A stretch of DNA of 10,894 nt from JAJPKE01 sp052143275. Lineage in GTDB: Bacteria; Chloroflexota; Ktedonobacteria; Ktedonobacterales; JADMIN01. The position numbers and the translations under genes are program-made. Position 1 is the stretch's first letter, and every line of letters starts with the position of its first letter. Of the stretch, positions 6,437 to 10,894 are shown one piece after another. Below the pieces are notes generated by a model that did not search any database, was not told the origin of the DNA, and saw only the letters and a program-made list of their open reading frames with translations. Location: assembly GCA_052143275.1 (NCBI GenBank), contig JBKQTH010000379.1, forward strand, positions 1 through 10,894. The letters are read 5' to 3'.

Positions 6437-6793
6437 ATGAGCGACGAATCCAGGCAAAGCGAGCAGCAGAACGAGACCACTACGGCTACCGAACAAGCAG
6501 CGATAGTGAGTGCGTGCCCACATCCAGAGGCGGTAGGCAAGCGGTGGGGCGATCCAATCAGCCAGGAACGGCAGGCGAAGTTGCAGGCGTATCTCGACCG
6601 GTGGCAGGCTGAGGCCGACCATGGTTTGCGAGCGGGGCCGTTCACCTACGTAAGGCTTACCGGGGCAGATGTGTCCTAGCTAAGAGAGCATACGGGCCAC
6701 TTTTCGGATGGTGGCGTGCCACATCTGCACCTAGAGCAAGCCGACCTCGAGGAGGCGCATCTGGAGACCCTCTATGTCAATCCCTGCGTGTAA
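6437..6793 (+). pseudogene. Pentapeptide-repeat-type protein remnant, broken by in-frame TAG
   Basis: The ATG at 6437 has a perfect AGGAGG (6425-6430) 6 nt upstream and a -10-like TATACT at 6385-6390. It opens an 80-codon frame whose N-terminus is polar (Gln/Glu/Thr-rich), followed by CPHPEAVGKRWGDPIS and LQAYLDRWQAEADHG. A TAG at 6677-6679 interrupts the frame. The same frame then continues to a TAA at 6791-6793 with LHLEQADLEEAHLET, which has the A-D/N-L-x-x periodicity of pentapeptide repeats. A single TGG to TAG change (Trp to stop) after GADVS would explain the break. Only three or four repeats remain, so the 3' end also looks shortened. Its function is unknown. An alternative is that the 80-aa product is made alone. 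The gene diverges from TIR-SUMF1 across a shared ~145-bp intergenic region, so the two could be coregulated. Confidence 0.6.
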
Positions 6794-7061
6794 GGGAGTA
6801 TTCAAGCGGGGCGCAGCGGTACAGTGGGGCGTCGAGCGTGGCCAGACTCACCCACATGATGATGGTTCACTCGCTACGTTGGTGATCGGCGCTAGGGTTG
6901 TCATTTCTTTACCTATGTGAACAGGCCGAACGAGTGGGTTACACATTTACGCTGTTCGCTTCTTCTGAGCGCACTCTCTCCACTCAGCCCTTAACCACCA
7001 ACTATTTGTGAGCCGCAAAAAAGGTCAAGGTCACTTGGGCCATTCCTCCGTGAGTAGCGTC
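6794..7061. other. No gene seen; upstream region of the S9 peptidase
   Basis: No recognisable coding sequence lies between the pentapeptide pseudogene and the peptidase promoter. A GTG at 7008 is in frame with the peptidase but has no good ribosome binding site, and the peptide it would add resembles no S9 N-terminus. Confidence 0.45.
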
Positions 7062-7070
7062 TGCTATACT
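7062..7070 (+). promoter_or_regulatory. Extended -10 promoter for the S9 peptidase
   Basis: TGCTATACT is an extended -10 element (TGn plus TATACT, one mismatch to consensus). Transcription would begin around 7077, giving a ~95-nt leader ahead of the ATG at 7173. No convincing -35 is spaced correctly (TTGGGC at 7035-7040 is too far). The presence of this promoter downstream of 7008 argues against the GTG start there. Confidence 0.5.
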
Positions 7071-7172
7071 GGGAGGGATGTCGATTGCTTACTGCGCATC
7101 ACTTCAAGCGTCGCTGATGTTGTGCCGATCAGTTCGATTGACCATCAGAACCCGCCCTGGAGGGACAGAATC

Positions 7173-9008
7173 ATGCTGAAAGAACTGCAAGAGGACGCCG
7201 CTGCCCCCTGGAAACAACGCTATCGACTTCCGATGACCTTTGCGGTACAGATTGCTGAATCAATGCCGGAGCGGGGATTGGCTGTCAGCAACGCATCCGG
7301 CGTGTTTCAACTTTATGCCTGGGAGGTGCCTACTGGCGAGCTAACCCAACTGACCACCCGGCCGGAAGGCGTGGTTTTTAGTTCCCTCTCACCTGACGGG
7401 ACATACGTCTACTATGTACTGGATCAGAAGGGGAACGAGACTGGCCACTTTGTACGGATGCCCTATAGTGGAGGGGCAGCTGAGGACATCACCCCGGAGC
7501 TCCCGCTTTACTCCGGATTTTGGTGTTCGTTCAGTCGCGCAGGAAATCGACTGAGCTTTACTGCTGCCACGGATGAGGGTTTCGACGTATACAGTGTCGA
7601 TGTGAACGCAGATGAGCGACTGAGTGCTCCGAGGAAACTGCGTCGGTATTCTGGCCGGACCTATCCGCCACTGCTTTCCTACAACGGCGAGATTGCCGTC
7701 ATTACCACAACCGGGGGGATCAACGCCTCGAACTACCGGCTTGTGGTGATTGATACAACCAATGGCCAGGAAATCGCGCAGCTTTCCGACGGAGAGGAGA
7801 GTAGTCTCGAGGCGGCGATGTTCGCGCCACTGGCGGGGGATATGCGGGTGCTGGCAACGACCAATCGCAGCGGGTACACACGGCCGTTGCTGTGGAATCC
7901 CCGCAGTAACGAGCGCCGTGACCTGGTGGTTGGCGACCTACAGGGAGACGTACTCCCGCGAGACTGGTCACCCGATGGGTCGCGTATATTGTTGTGCCAA
8001 TTCGTTGAAGCAGTGCAACACCTCTACCTTTACGATCTGAGCAGGCAGGCACTCAAACCGTTAGCTCATCCCGCCGGGACATTCGGGAGCGTCTTCGAGA
8101 GGATATTCTTTGGACCAGACGGTGACATCATTGCCCAGTGGGAGAATGCCACCACACCACCGCAACTGATAGCGCTCGACGGTGAGACAGGTAGGCTGAA
8201 GCGCGCAGTTTCAGCTGGGCCAAGCGACATACCTCCGGGCCATTCGATGAATTCGATTACGTTCACGTCGTCTGACGGCCAAGCGATCCAGGGATGGTTA
8301 GGGCTACCTGACGGCGAGGGCCCTTTTCCTACTATCCTGGAGACGCACGGTGGGCCGACTGGGGTCGCGACTGAGTGGTTTGATCCCGGATGCCAGGCCT
8401 GGCTCGATCATGGCTTCGCGTACCTGACGATCAACTATCGAGGCTCAACCAGCTTCGGCCGGGACTTTGAGAAGAAGATTAATGGCGATCTCGGCCACTG
8501 GGAACTGGAAGACATGGTTGCTGGACGGAGTTGGTTGGTTGAGCAGGACGTCGCCAAACCTAACCAGGTGTTTGTCACCGGCTGGTCGTATGGCGGCTAT
8601 CTCACCTTATTCGCTTTGGGCAGACGGCCCGAGCTGTGGGCTGGCGGCATGGCGGGAGTTGCCATAGGCGACATGGCGATTACCTACGAGGACGCATCAG
8701 AGGCGCTTCGGGCATACGATAGGGGACTGATGGGAGGCACGCCGCAGGAGAAGCCGGAAGCCTATGCCGCTAGTTCGCCGATAACCTATGCTGCAGACGT
8801 CACAGCGCCGGTGCTCATTATCCAGGGACACAACGACACCCGCTGCCCTCCCCGCAGCATTGAGGTGTATGAGTCGAAGATGCGCGAACTCGGCAAACCG
8901 ATCGAGGTGTACTGGTTCGATGCCGGACATCTCACACTGCAGGTGGAGCAAGCGATCGATCATCAGGAGCGCATGATGCGGTTCGCTCTCCGTGTGTTAG
9001 GTACTTAA
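7173..9008 (+). CDS. S9 family serine peptidase (prolyl oligopeptidase / acylaminoacyl-peptidase type)
   Basis: The 611-aa product has the two-part S9 architecture. Residues ~40-370 form a beta-propeller with repeated Tyr/Trp and SPDG blades (SLSPDGTYVYYV, WSPDGSRILLC). Residues ~380-611 form an alpha/beta-hydrolase. Visible motifs are HGGP (392-395) and NYRGS (421-425) for the oxyanion region, GWSYGG with nucleophile Ser472, Asp555 in GHNDTRC, and His586 in DAGH. These enzymes hydrolyse short peptides, and the propeller excludes large proteins. The acylaminoacyl-peptidase subgroup removes N-acylated residues, and the exact substrate cannot be read from sequence. Start: ATG 7173 with GGAGGG (7159-7164) 8 nt upstream, preferred over GTG 7008. 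No signal peptide is seen, so it is probably cytoplasmic. Length and catalytic residues are complete. It stands alone with its own promoter. Confidence 0.93.
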   Translation: MLKELQEDAAAPWKQRYRLPMTFAVQIAESMPERGLAVSNASGVFQLYAWEVPTGELTQLTTRPEGVVFSSLSPDGTYVYYVLDQKGNETGHFVRMPYSGGAAEDITPELPLYSGFWCSFSRAGNRLSFTAATDEGFDVYSVDVNADERLSAPRKLRRYSGRTYPPLLSYNGEIAVITTTGGINASNYRLVVIDTTNGQEIAQLSDGEESSLEAAMFAPLAGDMRVLATTNRSGYTRPLLWNPRSNERRDLVVGDLQGDVLPRDWSPDGSRILLCQFVEAVQHLYLYDLSRQALKPLAHPAGTFGSVFERIFFGPDGDIIAQWENATTPPQLIALDGETGRLKRAVSAGPSDIPPGHSMNSITFTSSDGQAIQGWLGLPDGEGPFPTILETHGGPTGVATEWFDPGCQAWLDHGFAYLTINYRGSTSFGRDFEKKINGDLGHWELEDMVAGRSWLVEQDVAKPNQVFVTGWSYGGYLTLFALGRRPELWAGGMAGVAIGDMAITYEDASEALRAYDRGLMGGTPQEKPEAYAASSPITYAADVTAPVLIIQGHNDTRCPPRSIEVYESKMRELGKPIEVYWFDAGHLTLQVEQAIDHQERMMRFALRVLGT

Positions 9009-9220
9009 TCATCTCCTGCGGCTTTCCTGCCAAGTTGATAATAGGGTGAAGGTGGGAAAGAGCGGGTTCGAGGGGAGGGGGAGCGCATGCTACGCGCCCG
9101 CTCCTGTCGCATTGTCACAGGTATGAAGAATTGGCAAGCGTGGCGGCGATCACCAAGATCAGGGCACGCTAGCACCATATGGCTGGTTGTGCGGGCCTGG
9201 CTGCGTCGGTGCCGGCGCGC

Positions 9221-9775
9221 TCACGCCGCGTGGGCGCGTTGGGCCGTGAGGAAAGTGTCGGCCGTGTAGCGCTCCCGCTTGAGCCACATCGCGTGGATGA
9301 TGCGCACCCAGCCGTTGGCCAGGGCGCGCACGGCCATGCTGTGCGTCTTGCCCTCGGCTCGCTTGGCGCGGTAGTAGGCCGCCGCCCATGGTTCTTGAAA
9401 CGTCGATTGCCAGGCAAACTGGTAGAGGGTGTTTCGGAACGGCTTGATGCAGGCATACCGCCGATGCGCGCGTGAATAGTTCCCGCACTCGTAGGCCACC
9501 GGCGAGGTACCCGCCAAGGCTTGCACACTGGCCGCACTCGCATAGCGCCCCCGGTCGTCGCCCCACCCTGCCAGCAGCCGAGGCGCAATCCGCTTACCAG
9601 CCCGTGGGAGACTCAGAAAGATCTGGCTGTCAGGATGGCTCAGAAAAAGACGGGTAATCTCCGTATCGTACTGCTTGATCTGGTCAAGCAGTGGAGCTAG
9701 CTGGCTTGCCAGTGCCAGCACGAGACGCGACTTGGTTCGTGTAGTGATGGCGCGCGGCGTGAAACTGAGGCTCAT
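9221..9775 (-). pseudogene. IS110-family transposase, C-terminal remnant
   Basis: The minus-strand frame ends at a TGA (9223-9221) and carries the Transposase_20 domain of IS110-type enzymes: FLSLPRAGKRIAPRLLA, WGDDRGRYASAASVQALAG, SPVAYECGN, AHRRYACIKPFRNTLYQFAWQS, WAAAYYRAKRAEGKTHSMAVRALAN and WVRIIHAMW. A preceding helical stretch (AITTRTKSRLVLALASQL) also matches. Homology fades upstream of ~9775, although the frame stays open to 9898. The N-terminal DEDD/RuvC-like domain, nearly half the protein, is absent, so the copy cannot be autonomous. Most relatives have QSG where this has ECG (Cys at 9487-9485), and the serine of that motif is thought to be catalytic, so it would be doubly inactive. 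IS110 elements carry a bridge RNA in a flanking noncoding end; none can be recognised here. Confidence 0.85.
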
Positions 9776-9799
9776 GGAGCCGCTCACACAACGCCTGAG

Positions 9800-10287
9800 C
9801 TGTGCGGACAGGAGCGGGAACTCGATGCCTCGCGCACGGTCACGAATCGCTACTATCCGCACCAGCCGCTCGCGACCATGCTGGAAGCCGAACAGCATCA
9901 GCGGACCGCACAGAACCCTGCAGCCGAGTCAGCAGACATCCGTGTCGAACCTGCCGGAGAGCAGGGAGCGGAACCCAATACCAGTTGGCTTGAGGTCCAG
10001 CAGTTACGAGCGGAGAATCTGAGCGATGAGGGCCCAGATCCCTTGGACGAGCCCCTCATGCAGCGCTATCTGTCGGCACACGCCTTGGCTGCCAGACACG
10101 CGTGCTGGAAACTGCAGCAGGCACGGCACAGCTCCTGCGGGAGTTGTATGCCTTAATGGATCTGCTGGGATCCAGTCCGGAGCGAGAAGGAGCGAGCGCA
10201 GAACGAGATACACAGCACCAGCTCGAGCGACTCCAACCCTTGATTGAGGCTGATGCCCACCTGGTACGCTTTATTGGTCTGATATAA
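9800..10287 (+). pseudogene. Possible hypothetical gene remnant with a frameshift
   Basis: One plus-strand frame gives a coherent, hydrophilic, helix-prone sequence from about 9800 (ELDASRTVTNRYYPHQPLA, then MLEAEQHQRTAQNP from 9878) to about 10100 (LSAHALAARHA), and then turns to low-quality sequence before a TAA at 10156. The next frame picks up a similar helical composition from about 10099 (RVLETAAGTAQLLRELYALMDLL, ending RFIGLI) to a TAA at 10285-10287. Joining them requires one frameshift near 10100. The left part abuts the truncated IS110 transposase, so its N-terminus may have been lost there. No family is recognised and no ribosome binding site supports the internal ATG. It may simply be noncoding. 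Confidence 0.3.
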
Positions 10288-10514
10288 GAGACAGAATAAC
10301 GTGCTCCCCAACACGCATCCAAGGATTGCAGAGAATTGGTTGTAAGCTTGCTTTAGATTCCTCGCCTAAACCGTTCCCCATCACATCTGGCCCCAACCCT
10401 GACCCCAGCGCCGATGAACTCACACGAACGCTGACGAACCCACCAGCATACCAAATCCTGAGAAGTAGAGCACTGGCAGACGGCAGCGAACCTCCGCGAA
10501 CCTACCAATAAGAG

Positions 10515-10558
10515 TTCCTAAACCGTGTGTCGCAGGTTCGAATCCTGTCAGCCCCACC
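10515..10558 (+). pseudogene. Displaced 3' fragment of tRNA-Arg(CCU), putative attR
   Basis: This is a second copy of the tRNA-Arg 3' half, starting exactly at the anticodon loop. It lacks the acceptor 5' strand, the D arm and the anticodon 5' stem. It differs from 698-741 at three positions only, all in the T stem (10534, 10546, 10548). Two of these compensate each other (C-G becomes A-T) and the third gives a G-T wobble. It is therefore a genuine, independently evolved tRNA end rather than a random match or recent duplication. It is the expected footprint of the original host tRNA 3' end pushed to the far side of an integrated element. Confidence 0.8.
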
Positions 10559-10690
10559 CAAATTTTCCCAGGTTTGTGCGCTAAGGATAAGCGCCAAAGC
10601 TCCCTAGTACGCCAATTGATACAGAGGGCAAATGGCGCTGCACTTCGACACAACGAAGCGCCTGTATGGAGCAGTCGGTCTGCAGATGCA

Positions 10691-10894
10691 CTAAGGTACT
10701 CGCTCAAGTGATGGGTTATCTTCCGATGACAGCGGTAGGTCACGCCAGGTGGAGCGATCAGGCCGAGCCATCCAGTACTGCCCTTTGTAGAGGACAATGA
10801 CGGCCTCAACTTCTAGCCCCGGCTCCCACAAGATGACTCGCTCCCCATCTGTCAGAGCGGGGAGTTCACGCGCCCGCTCTGATCCAACTTCAGC
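10691..10894 (-). CDS. Hypothetical protein, C-terminal 67 residues (partial at window edge)
   Basis: A minus-strand frame is open from the right edge to a TAG at 10693-10691, and encodes an acidic, beta-strand-rich stretch: LPALTDGERVILWEPGLE, then VEAVIVLYKGQYWMARPD and STWRDLPLSSED. Composition and codon use look coding, and no other frame here is as coherent. The DGERVIL and VEAVIVLY segments suggest a small SH3-like beta-barrel, but I recognise no family. It lies about 130 bp outside the proposed attR, so it is probably host chromosome. A 5-bp hairpin (GCGCT/AGCGC, 10578-10594) between it and attR has no U-tract. Confidence 0.6.
   Translation of the reverse strand, partial: AEVGSERARELPALTDGERVILWEPGLEVEAVIVLYKGQYWMARPDRSTWRDLPLSSEDNPSLERVP

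Noticed and set aside
7008..7172. Upstream GTG start extending the S9 peptidase by 55 residues
   Set aside because: There is no ribosome binding site, the added peptide is unlike the family, and an extended -10 promoter lies inside it at 7062-7070.
10420..10809. Minus-strand frame containing GLTGFEPATHGLGT
   Set aside because: That peptide is the well-known false translation of antisense tRNA sequence. It comes from the tRNA-Arg fragment, and the better coding frame to its right is a different one (10691-10894).
1..10894. CRISPR array, or DGR reverse transcriptase/template within the window
   Set aside because: No regularly spaced short repeats, no reverse transcriptase motif (such as xxDD), and no second copy resembling the 5033-5131 segment were seen.

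Overview
This 10.9 kb stretch looks like bacterial accessory DNA of moderate to high GC content. Gene style suggests a member of the Chloroflexota, possibly Ktedonobacteria-like. The clues are a large AAA/TPR LuxR regulator, a TIR-SUMF1 fusion, a CPHPEAVG-type pentapeptide-repeat remnant, an S9 peptidase and abundant IS debris. This assignment is inference from protein style, not from a database match.

Layout. The left edge holds the first 31 codons of a TnpB (IS200/IS605 OrfB) gene that runs out of the window on the minus strand. About 570 bp without a convincing gene follow, including two hairpin-forming inverted repeats. An intact tRNA-Arg(CCU) lies at 667-739. The last 44 nt of that tRNA region, from the anticodon loop through the 3' end, recur at 10515-10558 with 41/44 identity and without a 5' half. 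This is the classic footprint of an element integrated into a tRNA 3' end, so about 9.8 kb (698-10558) is probably a small degraded genomic island. The catalytic C-terminus of a tyrosine recombinase remains immediately inside the left att site, pointing toward the tRNA.

Cargo, left to right: a complete 875-aa LAL/MalT-type LuxR regulator (+); a phage antirepressor (BRO-N/DinD-like) gene (-) that loses homology within a few bases of the luxR stop; a TIR domain fused to a C-type-lectin-fold SUMF1/FGE-sulfatase module (-); a pentapeptide-repeat pseudogene broken by an in-frame TAG (+); a complete prolyl-oligopeptidase-family S9 peptidase (+); the C-terminal half of an IS110 transposase (-); and a possible frameshifted hypothetical gene (+). 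The displaced tRNA 3' fragment then closes the island. Beyond it is the C-terminus of an unrecognised minus-strand gene that runs off the right edge.

How it fits together. The TIR-SUMF1 protein is the most interesting cargo. It has the TIR catalytic-type glutamate, lacks the active-site cysteines of true formylglycine-generating enzyme, and ends in a segment whose codons resemble the variable repeat of diversity-generating retroelement (DGR) targets. It could pair a variable ligand-binding module with an NAD-cleaving effector, as in phage defence. No reverse transcriptase or template repeat is present in the window, so that reading remains a hypothesis. TIR-SUMF1 and the peptidase each have an extended -10 type promoter, and luxR has a candidate promoter overlapped by a palindrome. 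No CRISPR array, rRNA or complete insertion sequence was seen.
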